Positions 24,274-35,649 of a stretch of 50,723 nt of DNA are shown in pieces; position 1 is the stretch's first letter; every line of letters begins with the position of its first letter. This DNA comes from Kofleriaceae bacterium (GTDB lineage: Bacteria; Myxococcota_A; Polyangia; Haliangiales; Haliangiaceae). The position numbers and the translations under genes were made by a program. Under the pieces are notes generated by a model that had not been told where the DNA came from, ran no database searches, and saw only the letters and a program-made list of their open reading frames with translations. The stretch is taken from the NCBI GenBank assembly GCA_018058095.1, contig JAGPCO010000050.1:1-50723 (forward strand), read 5' to 3'.

Positions 24274-25653
24274 ATGGCCATGCTGTCGCCTCGCGCGCTC
24301 GCGCTCCTGACCGTCGCCTCCACCATTGGCCTGACCGCCAGCGCCGCCTCGGCCCAGGACTGGCAGCCGCTCGCGCTCGGGGTCGACTACGCCACCCTGA
24401 GCAGCTTCGACTCGACGGTGTACGTGACCCGGGTCGACCTGTGCGCGCCCGGCGTGCGCATGCGGGCGACCGCGCCCGGCGAGGGGCCGCGCACGGTCAG
24501 CTCGTTCGCCGACCACGTCGGGGCGACGGTGGCCATCAACGGCGACTGGTGGGCGCGTGACGGCTTCAACCCCGACCTGCCACAGACCACGTTCCCGCGC
24601 GGGCTCGCGCTGGGCTTCGGCCAGCACTTCCCGGGCACGGCCGATCCCAACTTCTACGGCTTCATCGCCTTCGGCCAGCACCACACCGAGCACTCGCCCG
24701 ACGAGGCCGAGGTGGGTGGGCCGGCGCCGTGGATGTGGGAGGTGGTGTCGGGCCAGCCGACGCTGGCGTGGGACGGACAGCTGCGCAACAACCCCAACGG
24801 GCACTGCAGCGCGACCCGGGCCCGCACCGCGACCGGGCTGTCGGCCGACGGCCAGACGTTGTTCCTCGCCGTGGCCGACGAGATCGCCGGCAGCGCCGGC
24901 ATGACGTGTGACCAGTGGGGCCAGACCCTGCTCGGCCTGGGCGCGCACACCGTGATGAACCACGACGGCGGCGGCTCGTCGACGATGGTCGTGCAGGGCG
25001 CGGTGGTCAACCACCCGACCGATGGCGGCCAGCGCAGCGTGGTGACCCACCTGGCGCTGCTGGCCAGCAGCAGCGGCCCGGCCGCGCACTGCCGCGCCCA
25101 CGCCCTGCCCGGCCCCGACGGGCGGATCCGCCGGCCGATCGCCGACGGCGCGGCCTGGGGCCTGCAGCTGGGCGACATCCAGCTGGTCGACGGCGCGACG
25201 ATGACCAGCTTCGCGCCCGGCGCCGAGCTGCCGGCGACGGCGGCGCGGCTGGTCAGTGAGTCGGATCGGCCGCACGTGTACGTGCTCGACGGCGGCGTGC
25301 GCCGCCACGTCGTCGATGGCTACTCGATGGCCAACTGGCGCTTCGACTGGGCCCGCATCGAGGTCATGCCGCCGGGCGGGCTGGCCGGCGTGCCCGAGGG
25401 CGCGCCGTGGCCGCACTACCCGCACTTGATCTGGGAGGAGGCCCTCGGCCTGTTCCTGGTCGACGTCGTGCCGCTGGATCTCGGCGGCGGCGGCGGTGGT
25501 GGCGGTGGCACGCCGGATCCAGACGCGGAGGCGCCGGATGGCAGCGATCCGGGCGCGGCCGGGTGCGCGGCCAGCGGCGGCGGTGCGGGTGGCGTGCTGG
25601 TGCTGACGCTGGTCGGCCTGGTCGGCCTGGCCCGGCGCCGTCGGCGCCGGTAG
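24274..25653 (+). CDS. Phosphodiester glycosidase (NAGPA)-like protein with MYXO-CTERM tail
   Basis: 459 aa from ATG 24274 (24280 also possible). Signal peptide about 1-28, ending SAASA. The NAGPA-like domain covers about 35-270: TVAINGDWWARDGF, then LGLGAHTVMNHDGGGSSTM, the family's D-G-G-G-S-S active-site signature. A second beta region follows (about 290-400). The C-terminus has a Gly-rich linker, GCAASGGG, a hydrophobic helix and RRRRRR, a MYXO-CTERM-type surface-sorting tail. It probably cleaves sugar phosphodiesters at the cell surface; substrate unknown. It is convergent with epmA. Confidence 0.88.
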   Translation: MAMLSPRALALLTVASTIGLTASAASAQDWQPLALGVDYATLSSFDSTVYVTRVDLCAPGVRMRATAPGEGPRTVSSFADHVGATVAINGDWWARDGFNPDLPQTTFPRGLALGFGQHFPGTADPNFYGFIAFGQHHTEHSPDEAEVGGPAPWMWEVVSGQPTLAWDGQLRNNPNGHCSATRARTATGLSADGQTLFLAVADEIAGSAGMTCDQWGQTLLGLGAHTVMNHDGGGSSTMVVQGAVVNHPTDGGQRSVVTHLALLASSSGPAAHCRAHALPGPDGRIRRPIADGAAWGLQLGDIQLVDGATMTSFAPGAELPATAARLVSESDRPHVYVLDGGVRRHVVDGYSMANWRFDWARIEVMPPGGLAGVPEGAPWPHYPHLIWEEALGLFLVDVVPLDLGGGGGGGGGTPDPDAEAPDGSDPGAAGCAASGGGAGGVLVLTLVGLVGLARRRRRR

Positions 25654-25680
25654 CCGCGGGCGGCCGGCGCGGCGGGGCCC

Positions 25681-26844
<1,164 letters not shown>

Positions 26845-26851
26845 GCGCTGC

Positions 26852-27415
26852 TTACTGCGACACCCGCTCGACGTACTCGTGGGTGCGAGTGTCGATGCGG
26901 ATGGTGTCGCCGATCTTGATGAAGAGCGGGACCGCGATCTCGGCGCCGGTCTCGACCGTGGCCGGCTTGGTCACGTTGCCGCTGGTGTCGCCGCGCACGC
27001 CCGGCTCCGACGCCGTGACCTTGAGCTGGACGAAGGTCGGCATGCTGACGTCGACCGGCCGCTCGTTGAAGAACAGCACCGTACACGGCATGTTGTCCTT
27101 CATCAGGTCGTGGTTGGCGCCGACCATCGACTTCGACACCGACACCTGCTCGTAGCTCGACTGGTCCATGAACACCAGGTCGTCGGCCTCCTTGTAGAGG
27201 AACTGCATCTCGCGCTCCTCGACGTTGGCCGGCTCGAGCTTCTCACCCGAGCGGATGTTCATCTCCTTGGTCGATCCGTTGAGGAGGTTCTTGAACTTGG
27301 TCCGGGTGAAGGCTGCGCCCTTGCCCGGCTTCACGAACTGGAACTCGATGACCGTCCACGGATTGCCGTCCATCAGGACCTTGAGGCCCTTGCGGATATC
27401 GGAGGTGTCGTACAT
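26852..27415 (-). CDS. efp: Elongation factor P
   Basis: Ribosome factor that rescues stalling at polyproline; 187 aa, the usual length. It starts MYDTSDIRKGLKV; the tip loop VKPGKGAAF places the modified lysine at K32. The C-terminal OB domain ends GDTIRIDTRTHEYVERVSQ. Immediately followed by epmA, matching a beta-lysylation type. TCGACA-N18-TAAGCA ends 7 nt before the ATG, suggesting a short or absent leader. Confidence 0.97.
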   Translation of the reverse strand: MYDTSDIRKGLKVLMDGNPWTVIEFQFVKPGKGAAFTRTKFKNLLNGSTKEMNIRSGEKLEPANVEEREMQFLYKEADDLVFMDQSSYEQVSVSKSMVGANHDLMKDNMPCTVLFFNERPVDVSMPTFVQLKVTASEPGVRGDTSGNVTKPATVETGAEIAVPLFIKIGDTIRIDTRTHEYVERVSQ

Positions 27416-27422
27416 GTGGCGG

Positions 27423-27452
27423 TGCTTACCAGAGCGCGCCCCCGCTTGTCGA
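27423..27452 (-). promoter_or_regulatory. efp promoter candidate
   Basis: On the minus strand TCGACA (27452-27447), an 18-bp spacer and TAAGCA (27428-27423) lie 7 nt ahead of the efp ATG. Divergent from the FHA gene, which has its own TAAGGC 6 nt before its GTG. Confidence 0.35.
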
Positions 27453-27513
27453 GCCCGGGCGGCGCCGCGCCGGAGGGTGGTCGGGCCGGGCCGGGCCGTG
27501 GTAAGGCCACGCG

Positions 27514-28020
27514 GTGGACCCCACGGCGCACTACCGCCAGCTGGCGCGCCTGGGCCGGGCCGCCTTCCTCGGCGCCGCCGCCCCGGCCGCGCTGCTGCGG
27601 TACCGCACGCCCCGGCCCGGCGACGACCTCGACACCGCCGCCGCCACCCTGACCCTCGACGAGCCAGTCCGGGCCGGGGTCAGCGCGGGCGCGCCGGCGG
27701 CCGAGGCGGTGCTCGAGGTGGTGCCGCTGCTCAAGAAGCCGGGCGCGGCCTATCCGGATCGCATCACGGTCGGCCGCACCAGCAACAACGACGTGGTGCT
27801 GCCCGACCACGCGGTGTCGCGCCTGCACGTGTACTTCCGCGTGCGCGAGGGCCGCTGGTTCGTCGCCGACGCCGGCTCGAAGAACGGCGCCACCGTCGAC
27901 GGCGTGGTGCTGGCCCCGCGCAAGGAGCAGGCCCTCGTCGGCGCGGAGCGGCTGCGCCTGGGTGAGCTCGAGCTCCGCTTCGTCCTGGCCGAGGCGCTGT
28001 ACGAGCTGCTGCGGTCGTGA
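27514..28020 (+). CDS. FHA-domain protein
   Basis: 168 aa from GTG at 27514. A short helical N-terminus (about 1-75) precedes a forkhead-associated domain (about 80-160) with ITVGRTSNNDVVLPD, SRLHVYF and DAGSKNGATVDG, so the Arg-Ser-His phosphothreonine-binding residues are present. No catalytic domain. FHA proteins read Ser/Thr kinase phosphorylation; the partner is unknown, though a transmembrane kinase lies about 17 kb away. Divergent from efp. Confidence 0.9.
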   Translation: MDPTAHYRQLARLGRAAFLGAAAPAALLRYRTPRPGDDLDTAAATLTLDEPVRAGVSAGAPAAEAVLEVVPLLKKPGAAYPDRITVGRTSNNDVVLPDHAVSRLHVYFRVREGRWFVADAGSKNGATVDGVVLAPRKEQALVGAERLRLGELELRFVLAEALYELLRS

Positions 28021-28067
28021 CCTCACCTGCCGCGTCCGCGCCGACGGTGGTATGACTCGGGCCCACC

Positions 28068-28367
28068 ATGAGTGAATGGGACCACCGCCAGCTGTGCCCT
28101 GACGGCGCCTGCCTCGGCGTCATCAACACCGACGGAGCCTGCACGGTGTGCGGCCGGGTGGTGCCGGGCTGGGGCGACGAGCGCCAGCGCGGGCTGCGCG
28201 GGCCGGCCGAGGTCGAGGTCGCGACCCAGGAGGTCGCGGCCGCCGCCGCGGCCGTGGTCGACAGCGACGATCCGGACTGGGACCAGCGCCGGCTGTGCCC
28301 CGACGGTGCCTGCACCGGACTCGTCGGTTCCGACGGTCGGTGCGGTCGCTGCGGCGCCCGCGCCTGA
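28068..28367 (+). CDS. Twin zinc-ribbon-like small protein
   Basis: 99 aa made of two copies of one motif: WDHRQLCPDGACLGVI..DGACTVCG near the start and WDQRRLCPDGACTGLV..DGRCGRCG at the end, joined by an acidic/Ala linker. Each copy has a CPDGAC pair and a CxxC pair that could bind one metal. I recall the same LCPDGACxG motif from other myxobacterial proteins, without a function. No obvious operon partner; it is 47 nt after the FHA gene. Confidence 0.8.
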   Translation: MSEWDHRQLCPDGACLGVINTDGACTVCGRVVPGWGDERQRGLRGPAEVEVATQEVAAAAAAVVDSDDPDWDQRRLCPDGACTGLVGSDGRCGRCGARA

Positions 28368-28422
28368 CCCGGCCAGCCCGAGCAGCGCCGGGCCGAGCCG
28401 GCCGGCGCGGGTGTGGGATGGC

Positions 28423-28491
28423 TTGACTCCGGCCCCTGATCGGGCACAGTGAGAGCTCATTCCCGGTATTCCCGGTCGGCCCCGCCGGGAT
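28423..28491 (+). promoter_or_regulatory. Promoter/operator candidate of the cysteine cluster
   Basis: TTGACT (28423-28428) is followed after 16 bp by CACAGT (28445-28450), a weak -10. Immediately downstream ATTCCCGGT is repeated in tandem (28459-28467, 28468-28476) and the second copy forms an imperfect dyad with GCCGGGAT (to 28491). An operator here would block transcription of the regulator-first operon, so autorepression by the Rrf2 protein is plausible. Confidence 0.4.
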
Positions 28492-28510
28492 CAAAAGCGC
28501 GAGTCATCCT

Positions 28511-28981
28511 GTGAGGTTGTCAACCAAGACCCGGTACGGCGTACGAGCGCTGTTCGACCTCGCCTACCACGGCGAGGTCGGCGCCGGCCAGGATGCCAGC
28601 TCGGCCCAGGCCAAGGACATCGCCCGGCGCCAGCACATCCCGCTGCGGTACCTCGAGCAGGTGTTCCAGGACCTGCGCAAGGCCGGGCTGGTCGACTCCA
28701 AGCGCGGCCCGCGCGGGGGCTACACGCTCCGGCGTGATCCGGCCGAGATCTCGCTCGGCGACATCGTGCGCGCGCTGCAGGGGCCGATCGAGGACCTGTT
28801 CTCGACCGAGGACGAGCGGCCCGGCAGCGAGCCGCGCGGGGTGACGGTGGCGCTGTGGCAGGACCTGGCCCGGCACATGCGCGGCTGGTTCGACGGCGTG
28901 ACCTTGCTCGACCTGGTGCAGCGCGCCGAACAGGCCGGGGTGCCGCGTGCCGGCGCCGCGGTGCCGATGTACTTCATCTGA
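28511..28981 (+). CDS. Rrf2-family regulator (CymR-like, lacks Fe-S cysteines)
   Basis: 156 aa from GTG at 28511. The Rrf2 winged helix is clear: RLSTKTRYGVRALFDLA, AKDIARRQHIPLRYLEQV, RGPRGGYTLRRDPAEISLGD. The product has no cysteine at all, so it cannot carry the IscR/NsrR cluster. It therefore resembles CymR-type regulators of cysteine metabolism, which act with CysK and O-acetylserine. cysK begins 21 nt downstream, in agreement. Direct and inverted ATTCCCGG repeats precede the gene. Confidence 0.9.
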   Translation: MRLSTKTRYGVRALFDLAYHGEVGAGQDASSAQAKDIARRQHIPLRYLEQVFQDLRKAGLVDSKRGPRGGYTLRRDPAEISLGDIVRALQGPIEDLFSTEDERPGSEPRGVTVALWQDLARHMRGWFDGVTLLDLVQRAEQAGVPRAGAAVPMYFI

Positions 28982-29002
28982 ACCGCTGACCCCCGAGGAA
29001 CC

Positions 29003-29976
<974 letters not shown>

Positions 29977-29980
<4 letters not shown>

Positions 29981-30687
29981 GCCGCGGCGGCTGCGGTGGC
30001 GAGCTCGTCCTCGTCGGCGCCGGCGGGCTGGGCGGCCCGCTCGCGCTGGTGCTCGGCGCCGGCGGCCACCCCCTGCGCATCTACGACCCCGACGTGGTCG
30101 AGCTGTCGAACCTGCAGCGCCAGGTCCCGTTCACCGCGGCCGACCTCGGCCAGGCCAAGGCCGAGCGCCTGGCCAGCGTGGTGCGGGCCCGCGGCGGCGT
30201 GGCGACCGGCCACGTCGGGCGCTGGACCGCGGCCGAGCCGGCCGCAGGGGTGGCGGTCATCGTCGACGGCAGCGACGACCCGGCGACCAAGTTCGCGGTG
30301 GCGGCGTGGGCGGCCCAGCACGGGGTGGCCTCGGTCATCGCCGGCGTGCTGCGCTACCACGGCACCGTCGTCGCCAGCGCCCCCGGCGCCGGCTGCTATC
30401 GCTGCCTGTTCGAGGCGGCGCCGACCGACGAGCCGAGCTGCGCCGACGCCGGCGTGTTCGGCCCGGCCTGCGGCGTGGTCGCGGCCCACGCCGCCGCGCT
30501 GGCCGCCGCGCTGGCCGCCGGTGATCGCGCCGAGGCCGGCACCGCCTGGTCGTTCCCCGACCTGCGCACCGGCGCGGCACCGCGCCGCCTGCACATCCCG
30601 CCCCGGGCCGGCTGTCCGTGCCTGGCCGCCGCCCCGCTCGTCTCGCTCGCCCCGCCTGCCCCGCCCGCGCTCTCGCCCCAGGAGTAA
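29977..30687 (+). CDS. ThiF/MoeB-family E1-like enzyme, lacks N-terminal Arg motif
   Basis: 236 aa from GTG at 29977 (GTGA overlap with cysK). Adenylating E1 of ubiquitin-like sulfur carriers: ATP loop VGAGGLGG (residues 13-20), IYDPDVVELSNLQRQ, the DGSDDP region, CYRC (Cys140/143) and a C-terminal CPC (213/215) as likely zinc ligands. MoeB/ThiF normally begin with about 25 residues containing RYxRQ, whose Arg reaches the partner's ATP site; here only 8 residues precede the first strand. The next gene encodes a CysO-like carrier, its probable substrate. No rhodanese domain is present. Confidence 0.9.
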
Positions 30688-30689
30688 CC

Positions 30690-30962
30690 ATGGCCACCGT
30701 CCGCATCCCCACCCCGCTGCGCAAGTTCACCGACGGCAAGGAGGCGGTCGTCGCCGCCGGCGCCACCGTCCGCGCCGTGCTCGACGAGCTCGACCGCCTG
30801 CACCCCGGCATCAAGGGCCGGGTCTGCGACGACAGCGGGGCGGTCCGCAAGTTCATCAACCTGTTCGCCGGCGACGAGGACATCCGCCACCTGGGCGGGC
30901 TCGACACGCCGATCGCCGAGGCCACCGAGCTGTCCATCGTCCCGGCCATCGCCGGCGGCTGA
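30690..30962 (+). CDS. cysO: CysO-like sulfur-carrier protein (MoaD/ThiS family)
   Basis: 90 aa ending AIAGG, the di-glycine that is adenylated and thiocarboxylated. The core matches mycobacterial CysO as I recall it: VRIPTPLRKFTDG, RKFINLFAGDEDIR, GGLDTPI, SIVPAIAGG. GGAG lies 5 nt before the ATG and overlaps the E1 stop region. In M. tuberculosis CysO-thiocarboxylate donates sulfur to O-phosphoserine on CysM, and Mec releases cysteine; CysM- and Mec-like genes follow here. Confidence 0.92.
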   Translation: MATVRIPTPLRKFTDGKEAVVAAGATVRAVLDELDRLHPGIKGRVCDDSGAVRKFINLFAGDEDIRHLGGLDTPIAEATELSIVPAIAGG

Positions 30963-30971
30963 ACACGCACC

Positions 30972-31493
30972 ATGCCTCCCGCCGCGACCCCGACGCCCGC
31001 GCTGCGGCCCGACCAGGTCCGTCGCTACGCGCGCCACATCTTGCTGCCCGACGTCGGCGGCGTCGGCCAGGCCCGCCTGCTGGCGGCGACCGTGGCCGTC
31101 GTCGACGGCGACGCCGGCGCGGTCGCGTTCGACTACCTGGCCCGGGCCGGGGTCGGGGCGCTGGTGCTGGTCGGCGATGGCGGCGCGCCGCTCGACGCGG
31201 CGGCGTGCGCGCGCCGGCCGTACCTGCTCGACCCGGCCGGGGCAGCTGGCCAGCCGCGGGCGGCGCTGGTGGCGGCCTGGCTGGCCCAGCTCGGGCCCGA
31301 CGTGACGGTGACCTGGGCGCCACACCCGCCGGCCGGGGTCCCGGTGGCCACGCCCGACGCCGACCTGTCGGTCGACGAGGCGACCGATCCAGCCGAGGTG
31401 CTGCGGGCCGGCGCGCGCGCGGCGATCGCCGTGCTGCACCGGCTCGTCGCGGCCGGCGCCGGGCCCGGAGCTGGGCCCGGAGTCGGGCCATGA
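30972..31493 (+). CDS. Degenerate ThiF/MoeB-like protein (E1 pseudo-subunit candidate)
   Basis: 173 aa. The N-terminus is canonical for MoeB/ThiF: VRRYARHILLPDVGGVGQ then ARLLAATVAVVDGD and AFDYLARAGVGALVLVGDG. The ATP loop GxGGxG is replaced by DGDAGA, and the LSNLQRQ, D-x-x-D and CxxC zinc motifs are absent. It ends in a Gly/Pro tail. It therefore carries the Arg-containing N-terminus missing from the 29977 protein while lacking everything that protein has. It overlaps cysM by ATGA and appears intact, not decayed. Catalysis alone is unlikely; a partner role is inferred. Confidence 0.78.
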   Translation: MPPAATPTPALRPDQVRRYARHILLPDVGGVGQARLLAATVAVVDGDAGAVAFDYLARAGVGALVLVGDGGAPLDAAACARRPYLLDPAGAAGQPRAALVAAWLAQLGPDVTVTWAPHPPAGVPVATPDADLSVDEATDPAEVLRAGARAAIAVLHRLVAAGAGPGAGPGVGP

Positions 31494-32431
31494 TCGTGAG
31501 CCGCCCACAGGCGGCCACCTCGGTGGTCGACCTCATCGGCAACACGCCGCTCATCCGCCTGCGCTCGGTCGAGCGCCAGGCCGGCACCGGGGCCGAGGTG
31601 TGGGCCAAGGCCGAGTACGACAACCCGGGCGGATCGGTCAAGGACCGGGCCGCGCGCGAGATGATCCAGACCGCCCTCGCCGACGGCCGCCTGGCGCCGG
31701 GCCAGCGCTTGATCGACTCCACCTCGGGCAACACCGGCGTGGCCTACGCGATGATCGGCGCCGCGCTCGGCATCCCGGTCACCCTGGTCATGCCGGCCAA
31801 CGTGTCGGCCGCGCGCAAGCGCATCACCGCCGCGTACGGGGCCGAGCAGATCTTCTCGTCGGAGCTGGAGGGATCCGACGGCGCCATCCGGCTGGTGCGT
31901 GAGCTGGTGGCGCGCGACCCCGACCGCTACTTCTACCCCGACCAGTACGGCAACCCGGCCAACCCGGGCGCCCACACCCGCACCACCGCGCCGGAGATCG
32001 TGACCCAGACCGAGGGCCGGGTCACCCACTTCGTCGCCGGCGTCGGCACCACCGGCACGGTGATGGGCACCGGGCGCGGCCTCAAGCAGCTCGTGCCCGG
32101 GGTGCGGGTGGTCGCGGTCCAGCCCGACGACGCCTGGCACGGGCTCGAGGGGATGAAGCACCTGCCGTCGTCGATCGTGCCGGCCATCTGGCAGCCCGAC
32201 GGCGTCATCGACGAGATCGTGTGGATGCCGACCGACGAGGGCTGGGCGGCGTCGGAGGCGCTGTGCCGCGACGACGGCCTGTTCGTCGGCCACTCGTCGG
32301 GCGCCAACGTGGCCGGGGCGCTGCGGCTGGCGCGCGCGGCCGGCCCGGGCGCGGTGGTGGTCACCATCCTGTGCGACCGCGGCGATCGCTACTTCGCGCC
32401 GATGGCGTGGGACCGGGCCTACCAGTGGTGA
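31490..32431 (+). CDS. cysM: Cysteine synthase B / CysM-like
   Basis: 313 aa PLP enzyme, start ATG at 31490 overlapping the previous stop (ATGA). Motifs: SVVDLIGNTPLIRL, NPGGSVKDR (Lys51), STSGNTGVAYAM, VGTTGTVMG, SSGANVAGAL. Beside a CysO-like carrier and Mec-like protease it most likely uses CysO-thiocarboxylate and O-phosphoserine, as in Mycobacterium. Substrate choice was not verified from specificity residues; O-acetylserine use remains possible. A second, different synthase (cysK) lies in the same operon. Confidence 0.92.
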   Translation: MIVSRPQAATSVVDLIGNTPLIRLRSVERQAGTGAEVWAKAEYDNPGGSVKDRAAREMIQTALADGRLAPGQRLIDSTSGNTGVAYAMIGAALGIPVTLVMPANVSAARKRITAAYGAEQIFSSELEGSDGAIRLVRELVARDPDRYFYPDQYGNPANPGAHTRTTAPEIVTQTEGRVTHFVAGVGTTGTVMGTGRGLKQLVPGVRVVAVQPDDAWHGLEGMKHLPSSIVPAIWQPDGVIDEIVWMPTDEGWAASEALCRDDGLFVGHSSGANVAGALRLARAAGPGAVVVTILCDRGDRYFAPMAWDRAYQW

Positions 32432-32439
32432 CCCCAGCC

Positions 32440-32949
32440 ATGCCGGTGCCGGTGCACCTGCCGGCCGCGCTGCTGCACGTGGTGGCGGCCGAGGCGCGCG
32501 CCGCCTTCCCGGCCGAGTGCTGCGGCTGGCTGGTCGGCGATCGCGCCGACGCCGCGCTCGCCGCCCACGCCGTGCGGGCCTGCCGCAACGCCCAGCTCGA
32601 CGGCGGCGCCGGCGCCGATCACCCGACCGCGCCCGAGCGCGGGGCCGACACCGCCTACGTCATCGCCGGCGACGATCTGCTGGCGTTCGCGCGCGGCTTC
32701 GACGCCGCCACGCCGCCGGTGGTGATCTATCACTCGCACCCCAACGGCCGGGCCTACTTCTCGGCGACCGACCGTGCGGTGGCGCTCAGCCCGTGGGGCG
32801 ACGGCCCGGCCTACCCGGTCCAGCACCTGGTGGTCGGGGTCAGCGCGAGCGCGGGCGGCCCGGTGGTGACCGAGATGGCGCTGTTCGCCTGGTCCGACCA
32901 GCACGCCGACTTCGTCGAGCTGGCGCGCTGGGCCGGGATCGAGCCATGA
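32440..32949 (+). CDS. mec: Mec-like JAMM metalloprotease (CysO-cysteine hydrolase)
   Basis: 169 aa MPN+/JAMM protein. Glu26 (AECCG) and HSHPNGRAYFSATD (His98, His100, then 10 residues, Asp111) form the complete zinc motif E...HxHx10D. VVIYHSH is as in mycobacterial Mec, which frees cysteine from CysO. ATG at 32440 chosen; a GTG at 32428 would add four residues and give a GTGA overlap with cysM. It overlaps the next gene by ATGA. Confidence 0.9.
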   Translation: MPVPVHLPAALLHVVAAEARAAFPAECCGWLVGDRADAALAAHAVRACRNAQLDGGAGADHPTAPERGADTAYVIAGDDLLAFARGFDAATPPVVIYHSHPNGRAYFSATDRAVALSPWGDGPAYPVQHLVVGVSASAGGPVVTEMALFAWSDQHADFVELARWAGIEP

Positions 32950-33275
32950 CCGCGGCCGTGACCACCGTGCGCTTCGCCATCGTCGTCGCTCGCGCCGACG
33001 ACTGGCCGACCGCACGGGCGCTCGGGCTGGCGGCGCGCCGGCAGGACCACGAGGTGGCGCTGTTCGTGATGGCCGACGCCGTCGGCGCCCTGGCCGGTGA
33101 TGGGCCGGGGCGTGAGGCCCTGCTCGACGCCGACTGCGCGCTGGTGGCGTGCGCGACCTCGGCCCACGGCCTGGGCCTGGGGCCGGACCAGCTGGGCGAC
33201 GAGGTCCTCCTCGGCAGCCAGGACGACCACGCCGCCATCCTGGCCCGGGCCGATCGCGTGGTGGCGCTGACGTGA
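32946..33275 (+). CDS. DsrE/TusD-like protein
   Basis: 109 aa, ATGA overlap with mec. DsrE-fold pattern: VRFAIVVARADDW, RRQDHEVALFVMADAVGAL, then ALVACATSAHGLG, whose Cys sits where TusD/DsrE carry the persulfide, and ADRVVALT at the end. DsrE-family proteins relay sulfane sulfur. In this operon it could supply sulfur for CysO thiocarboxylation; this is inference. Confidence 0.75.
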   Translation: MTAAVTTVRFAIVVARADDWPTARALGLAARRQDHEVALFVMADAVGALAGDGPGREALLDADCALVACATSAHGLGLGPDQLGDEVLLGSQDDHAAILARADRVVALT

Positions 33276-33547
33276 GCGCGGCCGAGGCTCCGCCCGGGCC
33301 CATCGACGCCGCCGTGGTGGTGGTGTGCCGGGCGCCGGCCCGCGTCGCCGAGGCGGTGCGGGCCGCGGTCGGGCTCACCCTGCGCGGCGGCTCGGTTGCG
33401 CTGATCGTCGACGATGCCGCGCTGCCGCCCGGGTCGCCGGCCCGGCGCGGCGCCGACACCCTGCGCCTGCTCGGCCACGCCGTGGTCGGGCCAGGCGCAC
33501 TGGCCGCGACCCTGGCCCGGGCCCGCGCGGTCGAGGTGTGGACGTGA
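33272..33547 (+). CDS. Small DsrF/TusC-like protein
   Basis: 91 aa, GTGA overlaps at both ends. AAVVVVCRAPARVAEAVRAA, then LTLRGGSVALIVDDAALPPG and a C-terminal AVEVWT fit a short DsrE/DsrF-type alpha-beta fold, similar in order to TusC. Sequence identity to TusC looks low, so family is tentative. Its position between the DsrE-like and TusA genes supports a sulfur-relay role. Confidence 0.6.
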   Translation: MSAAEAPPGPIDAAVVVVCRAPARVAEAVRAAVGLTLRGGSVALIVDDAALPPGSPARRGADTLRLLGHAVVGPGALAATLARARAVEVWT

Positions 33548-33747
33548 TCACCCTCCACCTCGAGCGGCGGGCGGTGGCCCCGGCCGCGGTGGTCGGCGCC
33601 GCCGACTGGCGGGTCAGCACGTCGTCGGAGCCGCGTCCTGGCTGGACCTTGCACGGGCACGGCGGTCCGCCCCGCCCGGCCGGGCCGATCGACGACGACA
33701 CGCTGGTCGCGCTGATGGCGGCGGCCGACCGCGTCATCGTCTGGTAG
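33544..33747 (+). CDS. Small unassigned protein, possibly TusB/DsrH-like
   Basis: 67 aa, GTGA overlap with the preceding gene, 10 nt before tusA. Not recognised: LHLERRAVAPAAVVG, a Pro/Gly-rich middle, and DDDTLVALMAAADRVIVW. The end recalls TusB/DsrH, which finish with a hydrophobic strand and Trp, but the rest is too short for that fold. The gene order D-C-?-A makes a diverged TusB attractive. Confidence 0.45.
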   Translation: MITLHLERRAVAPAAVVGAADWRVSTSSEPRPGWTLHGHGGPPRPAGPIDDDTLVALMAAADRVIVW

Positions 33748-33757
33748 CGTGCGCGCC

Positions 33758-33991
33758 ATGACCGTGCCGGTGGTGCAGCTCGACCTGACCGGCGAGGTGT
33801 GCCCGTTCACCTTCGTGCGCACCAAGCTGGCCCTCGAGCCCCTGCCGGCCGGGGTGGTGGTGCGGGTGGTGGTCGACCACCCGGCGGCGGCGCGCAACGT
33901 GCCGCGCAGCGCCGCGGAGTGGGGCCAGGACGTGCTGGCGGTGCGGGCCGAGCCGGGCGGCTGGGTCATCGTCGTGCGCCGGCGCGGCTGA
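33758..33991 (+). CDS. tusA: TusA-family sulfurtransferase
   Basis: 77 aa. VQLDLTGEVCPFTFVRTKLALE carries the TusA/SirA active-site Cys-Pro, with CPFT in place of the usual CPxP. The beta strands VVVRVVVDHP and GGWVIVVRRRG complete the two-layer fold. TusA proteins pass persulfide sulfur between partners. It closes the row of small sulfur-relay genes, 67 nt before larE. A GTG at 33749 is an alternative start. Confidence 0.85.
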   Translation: MTVPVVQLDLTGEVCPFTFVRTKLALEPLPAGVVVRVVVDHPAAARNVPRSAAEWGQDVLAVRAEPGGWVIVVRRRG

Positions 33992-34057
33992 CCGGGCGGC
34001 CGGTCGCCCGCGCTTGCGTATCGCCGCCGGCGTCGGCTCTGCTATCCTGGAGGCACC

Positions 34058-35586
<1,529 letters not shown>

Positions 35587-35649
35587 TCTCGCCGGCCGGT
35601 TGGCCGGCGGCGTGACCTGGCGGGCCGGCCGAGGCCCTATGCTGGCGCC

